From NCBI GenBank assembly GCA_902762655.1, contig CACWOZ010000004.1, positions 62,001-126,000 on the forward strand: a stretch of DNA of 64,000 bases, given 5' to 3'. The notes under the pieces were generated by a model, which was not told the DNA's origin, made no database searches, and saw only the letters and a program-made list of their open reading frames with translations. The position numbers and the translations under genes are program-made. How positions within the stretch are numbered: the stretch's first letter is position 1; each line of letters begins with the position of its first letter. This document shows positions 32,918-41,503 of this stretch, in pieces. Source of the DNA: an uncultured Bacteroidia bacterium (GTDB lineage Bacteria; Bacteroidota; Bacteroidia; Bacteroidales; UBA932).

Positions 32918-33950
32918 TCAGAATCTTTGCTGTGAGTTCTATGAGCAGTTGGTCGGGGGAAAGGGCCGCGCCGTCACCACCTTTGCCGAGATAGTCGAAT
33001 TCGCAGAGCATGGAAATGACATTCATCGCGGATTTCGCCGGGTAGTTGCGCGTAGCTGCATCGTAATCCCGTACGAAAAAGGGATTGACTCCAAGCACTG
33101 TGGCTTTCTCCTGCGGGCTCATGCGAGGGTTCTGCATGAGGGCGGCCTCATACTTCAGGATGCGGTAGAAGTGGGTGTAAAGTGCGCTGACAGCCATTGG
33201 CATTGCGAATTTGGCCTCGTTGCCTATGTGCGTTGCAATCTTTATGGCTTTGGATGAATTCTTGAGCGATAATTCGCGCGTCAGTTCGAAAATGCTGAAC
33301 TGGCGGGAGATGCCCACATTCTTCTCGATATCCTCGACACGGATGTGTGTAGACCCTTCCGGCAGATTGCGCAGAAGTTTCTCGGTTTCGGCGACAATTA
33401 CGGACAGGTCGGTGCCGGCGGATTCTCCCAGGAGTGCTGCGGCGGGGGGATCGATACTGAGCCCGCGACCGGCATAATAGGAACTGATCCATCTGGAGAT
33501 CTCGTAGTCGCGTATCGCTGGGGAATCTACCACAATACCATTTTTCTGCACGGCTTTGTAAAGGCCTCTTCTCTTGTCGGCGGAAGCCTTATGCATGAGG
33601 ATTACCAGAACCGTGGAGTCCAGAGGCTCGGTGCAATATACCGCAAGGTCTTCGATGCCTTTCATCTGCTGTGCTTCCTTTACAACGACGAGCTGGCGTT
33701 CTGCCATCATGGGGAAACGCCTCGCCGTGGTCACAATCTGGGATGCCGTGACATCGGAACCATAGCAGATGGTTTCGTTGAAGTCTTTCTCGAAGTCCTG
33801 CAGGCAGTTGTCGACTATGGCCTGGCATACCAATTCGGGGTAGTAGGGCTCATCGCCCATAAGCAGATATACCGGGGCGAAACGTCCTGCACGGACGTCG
33901 CTGATAATGCTTTCGCATTGCTGGGCGATATTTACGTTCCCTTTGGCCAT
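32910..33950 (-). CDS. holA: DNA polymerase III delta subunit
   Basis: The 346-aa clamp-loader subunit opens the sliding clamp. The N-terminal AAA-like region contains APVYLLMGDEPYYPELVCQAI. Domain III includes MPMAVSALYTHFYRILKYEA and the C-terminal LSPDQLLIELTAKIL typical of HolA. It heads the operon holA / HsdR-N / cca / xer / hpf / lipoprotein. A promoter box ends 7 nt before its ATG. Confidence 0.92.
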   Translation of the reverse strand: MAKGNVNIAQQCESIISDVRAGRFAPVYLLMGDEPYYPELVCQAIVDNCLQDFEKDFNETICYGSDVTASQIVTTARRFPMMAERQLVVVKEAQQMKGIEDLAVYCTEPLDSTVLVILMHKASADKRRGLYKAVQKNGIVVDSPAIRDYEISRWISSYYAGRGLSIDPPAAALLGESAGTDLSVIVAETEKLLRNLPEGSTHIRVEDIEKNVGISRQFSIFELTRELSLKNSSKAIKIATHIGNEAKFAMPMAVSALYTHFYRILKYEAALMQNPRMSPQEKATVLGVNPFFVRDYDAATRNYPAKSAMNVISMLCEFDYLGKGGDGAALSPDQLLIELTAKILNA

Positions 33951-33957
33951 ATCTGCA

Positions 33958-33965
33958 CAAAATTA
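33958..33965 (-). promoter_or_regulatory. -7 promoter box abutting holA
   Basis: TAATTTTG on the minus strand matches TAnnTTTG. The predicted start is about 33952, so the holA mRNA leader would be only about 2 nt. Confidence 0.45.
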
Positions 33966-33979
33966 CAAAAAAATATGGT

Positions 33980-33987
33980 TATATTTG
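33980..33987 (+). promoter_or_regulatory. -7 promoter box of the ABC exporter operon
   Basis: TATATTTG has a predicted start of about 33993. The ATG at 34012 follows a short leader. The box lies in the 61-bp divergent spacer with holA. Confidence 0.65.
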
Positions 33988-34011
33988 TAAATTCTGAAAA
34001 CAATTAAGGCA

Positions 34012-34887
34012 ATGTCAATGATCGAATGCAGACAAGTCTGCAAAAGTTTTGGTGAGAAGGTGGCGCTCGACCATGTGAGCCTCGAAATACCGGAAGGCGG
34101 TATCTTCGGCCTGCTGGGGCCTAACGGAGCCGGCAAGACCACTCTCATCCGTATTATCAACAGAATTACTATACCAAACGGAGGCGAAGTCCTCTTCCGC
34201 GGAGCTCCTATCACTCAGGAGGATGTCGAGAAGATTGGATATATGCCGGAGGAACGCGGACTTTACCGAAAGATGAAGGTGGGAGATCAGGCCATGTACC
34301 TTGCACAACTCAAGGGAATGACCGCTTCTGCAGCCCAGAAGGCCCTTAAAGAGTGGTTCATCCGCTTCGGAATCCAGGACTGGTGGGGCAAGAAGGTCGA
34401 AGAACTCTCCAAAGGCATGGCACAGAAACTCCAGTTCATTACCACCGTGGTGCACAAGCCGTCGCTGATGATTCTTGACGAGCCGTTCAGCGGTTTTGAC
34501 CCGGTCAATGCAGAGATTATCCGCAAGGAGATTCTCCGTCTTAAAGAAGAGGGCGCTACCATAATCCTTTCCACCCACAACATGGAAAGTGTCGAGGAAC
34601 TCTGCGACAATATCGCCCTGATCAACAAGAGCAAACTGGTGATCACCGGTGGAGTGTCCGACATACGTCGCGAGTATGGCAACAACAACATCGAAATCGA
34701 ATATACTGATGCCGACGGCCGCCATACCGAAGTGGTTTCCCGCGAAAAGGCAGGTAACGGTGTCCTTCAGGCATTCATCGATAAAGGGGTTACGATCAAC
34801 TCTTACAAGGAGCTGATGCCCCGCATGAACGATATTTTCATCAAACTAGTAACAGGAGGGGAGGCCTCTGATAATGAATCTGCATAA
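34012..34887 (+). CDS. ABC transporter ATP-binding protein, NatA-like
   Basis: The 291-aa ATPase has Walker A GPNGAGKTTLIRI, signature LSKGMAQKLQFI, Walker B LMILDEPFSGFDPVNAE and the switch His in ILSTHNME. A C-terminal extension of about 80 residues (after 210) is typical of the DrrA/NatA group. It pairs with the permease overlapping by 14 nt. A second in-frame ATG at 34018 is an alternative start. The exported substrate (Na+, drug or lipid) cannot be told. Confidence 0.92.
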   Translation: MSMIECRQVCKSFGEKVALDHVSLEIPEGGIFGLLGPNGAGKTTLIRIINRITIPNGGEVLFRGAPITQEDVEKIGYMPEERGLYRKMKVGDQAMYLAQLKGMTASAAQKALKEWFIRFGIQDWWGKKVEELSKGMAQKLQFITTVVHKPSLMILDEPFSGFDPVNAEIIRKEILRLKEEGATIILSTHNMESVEELCDNIALINKSKLVITGGVSDIRREYGNNNIEIEYTDADGRHTEVVSREKAGNGVLQAFIDKGVTINSYKELMPRMNDIFIKLVTGGEASDNESA

Positions 34888-36208
34888 AACAGGGATAGTC
34901 ATTTCCCGCGAATACCTTAACAAGGTCAGGAAAAAGAGTTTCCTTATCACGACGTTTGTCGTGCCCATCCTTTTTGCCGCCATCTGTATTCTGCCTTCAC
35001 TCCTTATGATGGGGGTAAAAGAAAAGAGCCAGAAGGTCGCTGTAATCGACAATTCGGGCATTGTTATGCCTTATTTTGAAGACAGTGATGCTGCCACGTT
35101 CACCGATTGCACCGGTGAGGATCCGGAAGAGTTCAGGAACGAACTGAAGGACCGCGGTTTCGATGTCCTGGTCCTGGTTTCGCCTCTCGACTCCACCAAG
35201 AACGTGAGTGTGCAGACCTTCAGCAAAAAGCCGGCTGGAGTCGACTTCAGCGAAAGCATCCGTTCCAAGGCAGCCAAGGCCGTAGAACAATACAGGATAA
35301 GCCAGTACGGCATAGAAGGCCTCGACCAGATAATGAAAGACGTGAAGGCCAATGTGCGTCTGAACGAGTTCACGCTCGATGACAGCGGGAAGGCATCCGT
35401 TTCCGAATCCGGCATTTACATGATCATTTCCATGCTTCTGGGAATGCTTATCTACATGTTCATTGCCCTGTTCGGAGGATCCGTGATGTCTTCGGTAATC
35501 GAAGAGAAGAGTTCCCGTGTGGTCGAGGTACTTGTGTCCAGCGTCAAGGCCACCGAACTGATGTTCGGCAAGATCATAGGTATAGCCCTCGTAGCCCTGA
35601 CCCAGTTTGTGCTCTGGATAGCCCTCACCCTGATCCTGGTGCTGGGCGCAAGTGCAATCTTCGGTTTCGGGAACATGATGTCTTCTCCCGAAATGATGGA
35701 AATGGCCCAGACCGGCATGGCCGGAGTAGATATGTCGGCGGTCCAGAACAGCGAGATGTCTGTGATTCTCACCACCCTGTCGCATATTCCCTGGGGAACC
35801 CTGATCGTGTGCTTCCTCCTTTTCTTCGTGCTAGGCTATCTGCTTTATGCGTCCATGTATGCCGCAATCGGCTCTGCAGTTGAGAACGAAGCCGACTCAC
35901 AGCAGTTGCAACTGCCTGTCACGATTCCACTTATGCTGGCGTTCTTCATAGTCTTCTTTGCGTTCAAGAATCCTGACAGCGGAGTGGTTTTCTGGGGATC
36001 GATGATACCATTTACTTCTCCCATAGTCATGCTTGCCCGCATTCCTTACGGAGTTGCGTTCTGGGAGATTGCCCTGTCGATAGTGCTGCTTTTCGCAACA
36101 TTCGTGGTTATGGCATGGGCATCTGCCAAGATTTACAAGGCCGGCATCCTCATGTTCGGAAAGAAATCAAATTGGAGTGACCTCTGGAAATGGTTAAAGC
36201 AAAAATAA
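34874..36208 (+). CDS. ABC transporter permease, NatB-like (ABC-2 family)
   Basis: The 444-aa protein has a first membrane helix (about 17-42) and a large extracytoplasmic region (about 45-175). Five or six helices in the C-terminal half follow, including GMLIYMFIALFGGSVMSSVIEEKSSRVVEVLVSSVKA, the ABC-2 coupling segment. This is the layout of NatB/YhaP exporters. It overlaps both the ATPase gene and the following 5'-nucleotidase-domain gene, so all are probably cotranscribed. Confidence 0.9.
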   Translation: MNLHKTGIVISREYLNKVRKKSFLITTFVVPILFAAICILPSLLMMGVKEKSQKVAVIDNSGIVMPYFEDSDAATFTDCTGEDPEEFRNELKDRGFDVLVLVSPLDSTKNVSVQTFSKKPAGVDFSESIRSKAAKAVEQYRISQYGIEGLDQIMKDVKANVRLNEFTLDDSGKASVSESGIYMIISMLLGMLIYMFIALFGGSVMSSVIEEKSSRVVEVLVSSVKATELMFGKIIGIALVALTQFVLWIALTLILVLGASAIFGFGNMMSSPEMMEMAQTGMAGVDMSAVQNSEMSVILTTLSHIPWGTLIVCFLLFFVLGYLLYASMYAAIGSAVENEADSQQLQLPVTIPLMLAFFIVFFAFKNPDSGVVFWGSMIPFTSPIVMLARIPYGVAFWEIALSIVLLFATFVVMAWASAKIYKAGILMFGKKSNWSDLWKWLKQK

Positions 36209-37029
36209 TCGTCATCTGCGCAGCGGCGGCATTGTTGTACTCCTGCTCACATTCATACAAATGGCAGAAGTTCGACATCGACGGGCATCGCACCGGAGTG
36301 ACGGTGCCCACAGCTGCGAATATTGCCGAGGCGCTAGGTAAAGTGGAGGACGGTGTGTACACCGCCCCAAATGGAAAGGTGTTTGAAAGTGGCTCTACCC
36401 CGGAAGTTGCAAAACTGCTCATAGACGTGCAGCCGGCGATGGCCAGGCTCAAGGAGGTTGTGGCATACGCCCCGGAATCGATGATAAGGGGAGTGCCGGA
36501 AAGCACTTTGGGTAACTTTATAGTGGACAGGCTTTTCGCTGACATGGCAAAGCTTGCTGCCCCATCTGGTCGCAAGGTTGATGTGGCCATCACAAATCGA
36601 GGGGGCATACGCCAGGATATCTATAAAGGAGATGTGCTTCTGGACGACATTGTGTCGATGCTTCCGTTTGCCAATTACCTATGCTATGTGCAGATTCCCG
36701 GCAGCGAACTCCGGGGCATCTTCGAATTCATGGCTGAAAATAAGGTGCAGTGTGTTTCAGGTGCAAGGCTTGTTATCAAAGACAAGAAACTTGTCAGCGC
36801 CGAGGTAGCAGGCGAACCCCTGGATGAGTCCCGTTATTATGGCGTTGCGACCATAGACTTCCTTCTCGACGGCGGGGACGGGTACAAAATCGCCCGGGGT
36901 GCGACTGATTATCTGATAACAGATGTAAAGATCGGAGATGCCATACTTGCCGATATCCGTGAAATGACAGCACAGGGCAAGCCTCTGGAGTATCATACTG
37001 ACGGACGGATCTTGATTCAGGAGGACTAG
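36190..37029 (+). CDS. Lipoprotein with the 5'-nucleotidase C-terminal (substrate-binding) domain only
   Basis: The 279-aa protein has a lipobox (ALLYSC) and then the C-terminal domain of 5'-nucleotidase/UshA enzymes. ESTLGNFIVDRL, the NRGGIRQDIYKGDVLLDDI stretch and MLPFANYLCYVQIPGSELRGIFE are signature segments, and FLLDGGDGYKI is the base-binding loop. The catalytic metallophosphatase half is in the next gene, 3 nt downstream. The gene overlaps the ABC permease end by 19 nt. Confidence 0.88.
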   Translation: MVKAKIIVICAAAALLYSCSHSYKWQKFDIDGHRTGVTVPTAANIAEALGKVEDGVYTAPNGKVFESGSTPEVAKLLIDVQPAMARLKEVVAYAPESMIRGVPESTLGNFIVDRLFADMAKLAAPSGRKVDVAITNRGGIRQDIYKGDVLLDDIVSMLPFANYLCYVQIPGSELRGIFEFMAENKVQCVSGARLVIKDKKLVSAEVAGEPLDESRYYGVATIDFLLDGGDGYKIARGATDYLITDVKIGDAILADIREMTAQGKPLEYHTDGRILIQED

Positions 37030-37032
37030 GAT

Positions 37033-37830
37033 ATGAAGAAGTTATTTGCATTCATCGTTATCTGCATTGCAGCCGCAGCCTGCCAGCCAAGGCTTGTAAT
37101 CATACATACCAACGACACCCACAGTCATTTCGATCCAGTTCGGGGAGGAGATAATGACGGGCGTGGCGGCATCATAGAAAGGGCTGCATTTGTCGACAGC
37201 ATACGGGCCAGGTATCCTGCTGAAAAGGTTCTTATGCTCCACGCGGGAGATTTCAACCAGGGAACATCCTACCACAGCGAACTTGGCGGCAGTCTGGAGC
37301 CCAGGATGATAAATGCTCTAGGCTACGACTGCATCACCCTCGGTAATCACGAACTGGATGAGGGGATTGAGAGCCTCGCAGAGCGCCTGAGCAAAGTCAA
37401 ATGCCCCATTGTATGCGCAAACTGCGAATTCCCGGACATCCTCCAGCAGTATATCACACCCGCTGCGGTAATCGAGCGGGGAGGCATGCGAATCGGGATT
37501 ATAGGCATGGAATCCGAGATCGACAAGATGGTCGCCGCACCTATTGCGCAGCGCATCAAGCAGTTCGACAACGTTGAGGTCATCAACAAGTGGACCGAAA
37601 AACTGCGTAAGGAGGAGAAGTGCAACTTTATCATCCTTCTAAGCCACATGGGTTATGACGTCGATCAGGAGGTGGTACCTCTAACCAAGGGACTGGACAT
37701 CATTATCGGAGGTCATACCCACACGTTCGTGGATGATTTCATTTACGTGAAAGATGCCGGGGGAAAGAAAATCCCCATCATCACGGACGGATGCTGGGGA
37801 CTTGAGATGGGGCTGATCAAGATCAGGTAG
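37033..37830 (+). CDS. Metallophosphatase half of a split 5'-nucleotidase
   Basis: The 265-aa protein carries the two-metal site of calcineurin-type phosphatases: IIHTNDTHSHFDP, LHAGDFNQGT, LGNHELDEG, LLSHMG and GGHTHTF. A signal peptide and likely lipobox are at the N-terminus (AAAACQ). Together with the preceding gene it makes a full periplasmic 5'-nucleotidase, which would release nucleosides from external nucleotides. Length matches the catalytic domain alone. Confidence 0.9.
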   Translation: MKKLFAFIVICIAAAACQPRLVIIHTNDTHSHFDPVRGGDNDGRGGIIERAAFVDSIRARYPAEKVLMLHAGDFNQGTSYHSELGGSLEPRMINALGYDCITLGNHELDEGIESLAERLSKVKCPIVCANCEFPDILQQYITPAAVIERGGMRIGIIGMESEIDKMVAAPIAQRIKQFDNVEVINKWTEKLRKEEKCNFIILLSHMGYDVDQEVVPLTKGLDIIIGGHTHTFVDDFIYVKDAGGKKIPIITDGCWGLEMGLIKIR

Positions 37831-37831
37831 A

Positions 37832-38566
37832 CTACATCGAGAGAACGATACCAATTGTCTGATATTTTTCAATCATATTACTGCCCGGAATCACTGATTT
37901 CGGGCAGTATTTGTAATAAATGCCCAGACCGTCGAAGTCGATTGCAGCCAGATATGCATAGCGGAAAGTCTCGACTTTGCCACCTTGCGTGATTTGCCTG
38001 AAGTCGGAATCCGTTGCAGTATATGAGGATTTTACTTTGTTGTAACGGTTCAAATTGAAAACAAATTCAGCACCGAGACAGATGCTGGTATCTCCAATGT
38101 GCAAAGACAGAGTTGCAGGGGCGCTGATGGCAAAGTTGCAGATCCGCGAATTGATATCGTCCGGCACGGTTGCAGCCAGGGCATAGTCTCCGCCGACGAT
38201 TTCAAACTTCTCGCTTTTTGAAATGTACCTGTCCCATTTAAGATCGGCACCGACATTTACGGAAACCCAGTTAGCGGGGTTGAGACCGAGTTCAACCACA
38301 TTTATGAACACCTCGTAGGATGGTCCGAATTTGCTGCGGAAGGCATCTCCGCCGACGTAATGCCTGCCGTAGCCGGCATGAGAAACCGCATTGATCTCAA
38401 AAACGTCATTTCCGCTTTTGGCGGATTTATGCTTCTTGATTTCGACCGTCATGTTTTCTATTTCGGCCAGCCTGTCCTTGGCTGCTGTTTTAGTGGTGTC
38501 GTTCTGTGCGTTCATGCCTGAAGATGCAATGCCGAGAACGAATATGCTGAGAATAAACTTTTTCAT
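37832..38566 (-). CDS. Exported Bacteroidota protein of unknown function, probable beta-barrel
   Basis: The 244-aa protein has a signal peptide (about 1-20, ending MNAQ). A charged segment follows (residues 30-50, KDRLAEIENMTVEIKKHK), then alternating hydrophobic strands ending in aromatic residues, consistent with a small outer-membrane barrel of the PorT or OMP_b-brl type. Its final strand ends in a hydrophobic YQTIGIVLSM. No recognised motif is present. The start overlaps the sppA stop by one base, so it is coupled to sppA. Confidence 0.65.
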   Translation of the reverse strand: MKKFILSIFVLGIASSGMNAQNDTTKTAAKDRLAEIENMTVEIKKHKSAKSGNDVFEINAVSHAGYGRHYVGGDAFRSKFGPSYEVFINVVELGLNPANWVSVNVGADLKWDRYISKSEKFEIVGGDYALAATVPDDINSRICNFAISAPATLSLHIGDTSICLGAEFVFNLNRYNKVKSSYTATDSDFRQITQGGKVETFRYAYLAAIDFDGLGIYYKYCPKSVIPGSNMIEKYQTIGIVLSM

Positions 38567-40230
38567 TATTTATCAAATTTAACGGTATCTAATGAGATGT
38601 AAGGCATTATTGCCATGGCCTTGAATCCGGGCGTGAGACTGCTTTTGATTCGTACGAGAGGGTCGTCTTTCTTCGGTTTGTCTCCGTCTTTCAACCCTTT
38701 GAGCATACTCTTTTTCTCCGGATATACTGCAATGCGGTAGTCTTTGAGACCTGCCTTATCCGCAATATATCCAATAGCTTCGAGCAATGTGCCCTTCTCG
38801 TCGCAGAGGCCGATCTTGAGAGCATCTTTTCCCGCCCAGACACGGCCCTGTGCGATTTCGTCGACTGCATCCTTTGTCATCGACCGGCCTTCGGAAACCA
38901 CGGTCACAAAAGTATCGTAGATGCCTTCTATTTCTTCCTGATACCATGCTTCCTCTTCAGGAGAAAGAGGCTGCATGCCAGACCCCATGGAACTGTGCTT
39001 GTGTGTGCCTATGTCCACCATATTGACATGCAGGTTCTTGCGTATGGCCTTCCCGAGGCTGGGAATCATGCCGAAAACACCGATAGAGCCGGTAAGGGTA
39101 GTGTTGTCGGTGAAGATCTTGCTGCAGCCAGCAGAAATGAGGTATCCGCCGGAGGCAGCATAAGCACCATAACTGGCAACGACTGGCTTCACCTTGCCAA
39201 GGAGTTCGATTTCGCGGCGTATCATGTCGGCGGCTACAACTTCACCACCGGGAGAGTTTACACGGAAAACCACAGCCTTGACGCTGGAATCTGCACGTAC
39301 TTTGGCAATCGTGCTGGCAAGCGCTTCACCCACAATGTCTCCACCGGCACGGACTATCTCTCCATTGGCATATAGCACAGCGATCTTCTTCTTTACGGGT
39401 CCTTTCTTAAGATCCTCGATATATTCTTTGATATTCAAGGTCTTGACATCGGAAGCCTCTGTGGTACCGAACAGGTGGCAGAGATAGTCTTCCATTTCAT
39501 CGCGGTATTTGAGACCGTCAACAAGGCCTTTTTCTACCCAGGTTTTTGCCGTGCTCAAGGCGAGGCCATCTACCCATGAGTTCAGGTCTTCGACCTTGAT
39601 GCCGCGGGAAGAGGCAATTTCTTCTGCGATGGTGCTCCAGATAGATCCTAGCATGACTTCATATTGCTCACGGTTTTCGGGAGAGATATCGTTGCGTATA
39701 TACATCTCGCCCGCGGATTTGAACTTGCCGTGGCGGATGAGTTGTACCTCGACTCCCAGAGTGTCGAGAAGGTCTTTTATAAATGGCTGGGTGCTGCTCA
39801 TGCCGTTGAGTGATCCGCCTCCCTGGGGATGGAGGAACACCCTGTCAGCTGCGGATGCCATGTAGTATGAGGAATTATCCATCGAAGCACCGTAGGCGAT
39901 GACAGGCTTGCCTGCCTTGCTCAATTCGAGCAGATAGTGCCTCAGTTCTTCGCTGGCGGCCAGTCCTGCACGGAAATGGTCCGTGTTGATGTAAACGGCG
40001 GCAATCTTGTTGTCTTCGGCGGCTTTGTCAAGGGCGCGCTCCATGTCCAGCAGGGACACGGAAGAACTCATGTTGAAACCTCCGAGTGAAATGCTGAAAG
40101 AGTTGCCACCCCGTTCGGCAATCACATCTTTCATGTCGATTTTCAAGAGTTTCCCCTTAAGAAATCCATTTGCTGCCTGTGTATTCAGGCATAGCAATGC
40201 GAATAACGCACAAAAGACTGTTTTTCTCAT
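38566..40230 (-). CDS. sppA: Signal peptide peptidase SppA, 67K type
   Basis: The 554-aa inner-membrane protease has tandem ClpP-like domains. The general-base Lys lies in IRHGKFKSAGE of the first domain, and the nucleophile Ser in TLTGSIGVFGMI of the second. It removes leftover signal peptides in the envelope. The ATG at 40230 is chosen; the in-frame TTG nine bases upstream is less likely. A promoter box lies 20 nt before the start. Confidence 0.93.
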   Translation of the reverse strand: MRKTVFCALFALLCLNTQAANGFLKGKLLKIDMKDVIAERGGNSFSISLGGFNMSSSVSLLDMERALDKAAEDNKIAAVYINTDHFRAGLAASEELRHYLLELSKAGKPVIAYGASMDNSSYYMASAADRVFLHPQGGGSLNGMSSTQPFIKDLLDTLGVEVQLIRHGKFKSAGEMYIRNDISPENREQYEVMLGSIWSTIAEEIASSRGIKVEDLNSWVDGLALSTAKTWVEKGLVDGLKYRDEMEDYLCHLFGTTEASDVKTLNIKEYIEDLKKGPVKKKIAVLYANGEIVRAGGDIVGEALASTIAKVRADSSVKAVVFRVNSPGGEVVAADMIRREIELLGKVKPVVASYGAYAASGGYLISAGCSKIFTDNTTLTGSIGVFGMIPSLGKAIRKNLHVNMVDIGTHKHSSMGSGMQPLSPEEEAWYQEEIEGIYDTFVTVVSEGRSMTKDAVDEIAQGRVWAGKDALKIGLCDEKGTLLEAIGYIADKAGLKDYRIAVYPEKKSMLKGLKDGDKPKKDDPLVRIKSSLTPGFKAMAIMPYISLDTVKFDK

Positions 40231-40249
40231 AAATGTCAAGTTGTTTCTG

Positions 40250-40257
40250 CAAAGATA
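40250..40257 (-). promoter_or_regulatory. -7 promoter box of sppA
   Basis: TATCTTTG on the minus strand gives a predicted start of about 40244, 14 nt before the ATG at 40230. Confidence 0.65.
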
Positions 40258-40326
40258 CTGATTTCTGTACTATTTTGACCGATGAAAAAATATACATTTT
40301 TTGTATTCGGATATTCAAAAAATTAC

Positions 40327-40334
40327 TATCTTTG
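40327..40334 (+). promoter_or_regulatory. -7 promoter box of tRNA-Pro
   Basis: TATCTTTG has a predicted start of about 40340, 7 nt before the tRNA 5' end. A TTTTTG run lies 23 nt upstream. Confidence 0.7.
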
Positions 40335-40346
40335 CAATCCCAAATT

Positions 40347-40419
40347 CTGGATGTGGCGCAGTTGGTAGCGCACCTGGTTAGGGACCAGGAGGTCGAAGGT
40401 TCAAGTCCTTTCATCCAGA
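40347..40419 (+). tRNA. tRNA-Pro with anticodon AGG
   Basis: A fully paired 73-nt cloverleaf is visible: acceptor CTGGATG/CATCCAG with C1-G72 and A73 (tRNA-Pro identity), D arm GCGC/GCGC, and anticodon stem CCTGG/CCAGG. The loop TTAGGGA gives AGG with G37, and the T arm is GAAGG/CCTTT. The anticodon starts with A34, which is rare for bacterial proline tRNAs, where GGG normally reads CCC and CCT. CCA is not encoded. Confidence 0.92.
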
Positions 40420-40424
40420 CAAGG

Positions 40425-40447
40425 CCGGCTGAAAAGCCGGTTTTTTT
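40425..40447 (+). terminator. tRNA-Pro terminator
   Basis: A CCGGCT/AGCCGG stem with a GAAA tetraloop is followed by seven T. It is a canonical Rho-independent terminator, 5 nt after the tRNA. Confidence 0.85.
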
Positions 40448-40480
40448 GTTTTAATGCCCTTTGCCGGTGTCTGGGGAATG

Positions 40481-41503
40481 CTATCGTACGACGCCGTACC
40501 AGATTGCGGGGGCGAGGAGTGCCATAGGCACAGGGGCAAATATCAGCAGAAGCGATGCCCAGAGGGGAAGGGGGAATACACCGAATGCCACGATAATAAG
40601 CAATAACAGACTGATAATCAACCAGATGATAGGATTGATCAGGTAGCATGCCACGTAGCGTATGGAATTTAGAAAAGCCTTGTCCGAAATCTTCTTGTCG
40701 AAAAATGTGGTGAGTCCGAAAGCCGGCAGCAGGAATAGCCCGGCTATCAAAGCGAAAGGCGCAATCAGAATGCTGCGTAGAATTACGGGATGCCTCGTAT
40801 GCGACTGTTTCCACTCTTGAAGCGGTCTCATCTTTTCTTCCAGTTTGAGAAGCAGGCGGCGCGTGCGTTTCTGCCCGGTGACTGCAGGCTTGCCTGATTC
40901 TTCCGCCATGTCCGCGAGTTCCAGACCCTCGGTATCATCAACCGCTATCGGCTGTCCGAAACGGATGGTTAGTCCGGTGCAGAAGGTCTTGAGATCGTCA
41001 TACACAAGTCCTACTGGCACTATGACAACTGGCTTGTCCAGATCCTCGGCTGCCTTAATTGCAATTCGGGCAATACCTTTTCGGAGCGGCAGCAGCCCCG
41101 GTTCCTGGCTGTGCCTGCCTTCAGGGAAGATGCAGAAGGGGAGTCCGGCATTTAGTGAGAGCACTGCGTTGCGGAAGGTCCAATCATTCTCCACAAGGCT
41201 GTCTGCTCCGTCCCGAATTCGGTAGATAGGAAGAATCTTCAGGAAATTGAGGATTCGTGCGATTGTTGGTTTGCGGAATATATCCGCCCTGGCAGCAAAC
41301 ACTACCGGACTCTTTCCCGAGGACAGTATGGCCAGGGCATCCAGCAGGGTGTTCACATGATTCGGCGAGTAGATGATGGCCGCATCCTTCGGGATGTTTT
41401 CGAGTCCGACATAATTCACCCTTTGCAGCATACGGCGGAAGGTCCACCGGACATACGGCACCAGGATGTTGTAGACGCGGTTGTTTTCGTAAACTAGTTT
41501 CAT
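40481..41503 (-). CDS. PlsC-like phospholipid/glycerolipid acyltransferase
   Basis: The 340-aa membrane enzyme has the acyltransferase block I PNHVNTLLDAL, with one residue more than the usual HX4D spacing, as in the Bacteroidota/DHAPAT-like group. Block III is CIFPEGRHS, and VVIVPVGLVYDD follows. A C-terminal hydrophobic region (about 245-340) holds about three membrane helices. The ATG at 41503 overlaps the preceding stop (TGATG); an upstream in-frame ATG at 41521 would add six residues. It is last in the surface-glycan operon and might acylate a glycan or lipid carrier. Confidence 0.85.
   Translation of the reverse strand: MKLVYENNRVYNILVPYVRWTFRRMLQRVNYVGLENIPKDAAIIYSPNHVNTLLDALAILSSGKSPVVFAARADIFRKPTIARILNFLKILPIYRIRDGADSLVENDWTFRNAVLSLNAGLPFCIFPEGRHSQEPGLLPLRKGIARIAIKAAEDLDKPVVIVPVGLVYDDLKTFCTGLTIRFGQPIAVDDTEGLELADMAEESGKPAVTGQKRTRRLLLKLEEKMRPLQEWKQSHTRHPVILRSILIAPFALIAGLFLLPAFGLTTFFDKKISDKAFLNSIRYVACYLINPIIWLIISLLLLIIVAFGVFPLPLWASLLLIFAPVPMALLAPAIWYGVVR

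Noticed and set aside
37881..37907. CTGCCCG/CGGGCAG hairpin near the end of the split 5'-nucleotidase
   Set aside because: It lies inside the coding sequence of the convergent gene and has no T run, so a terminator call is not supported.
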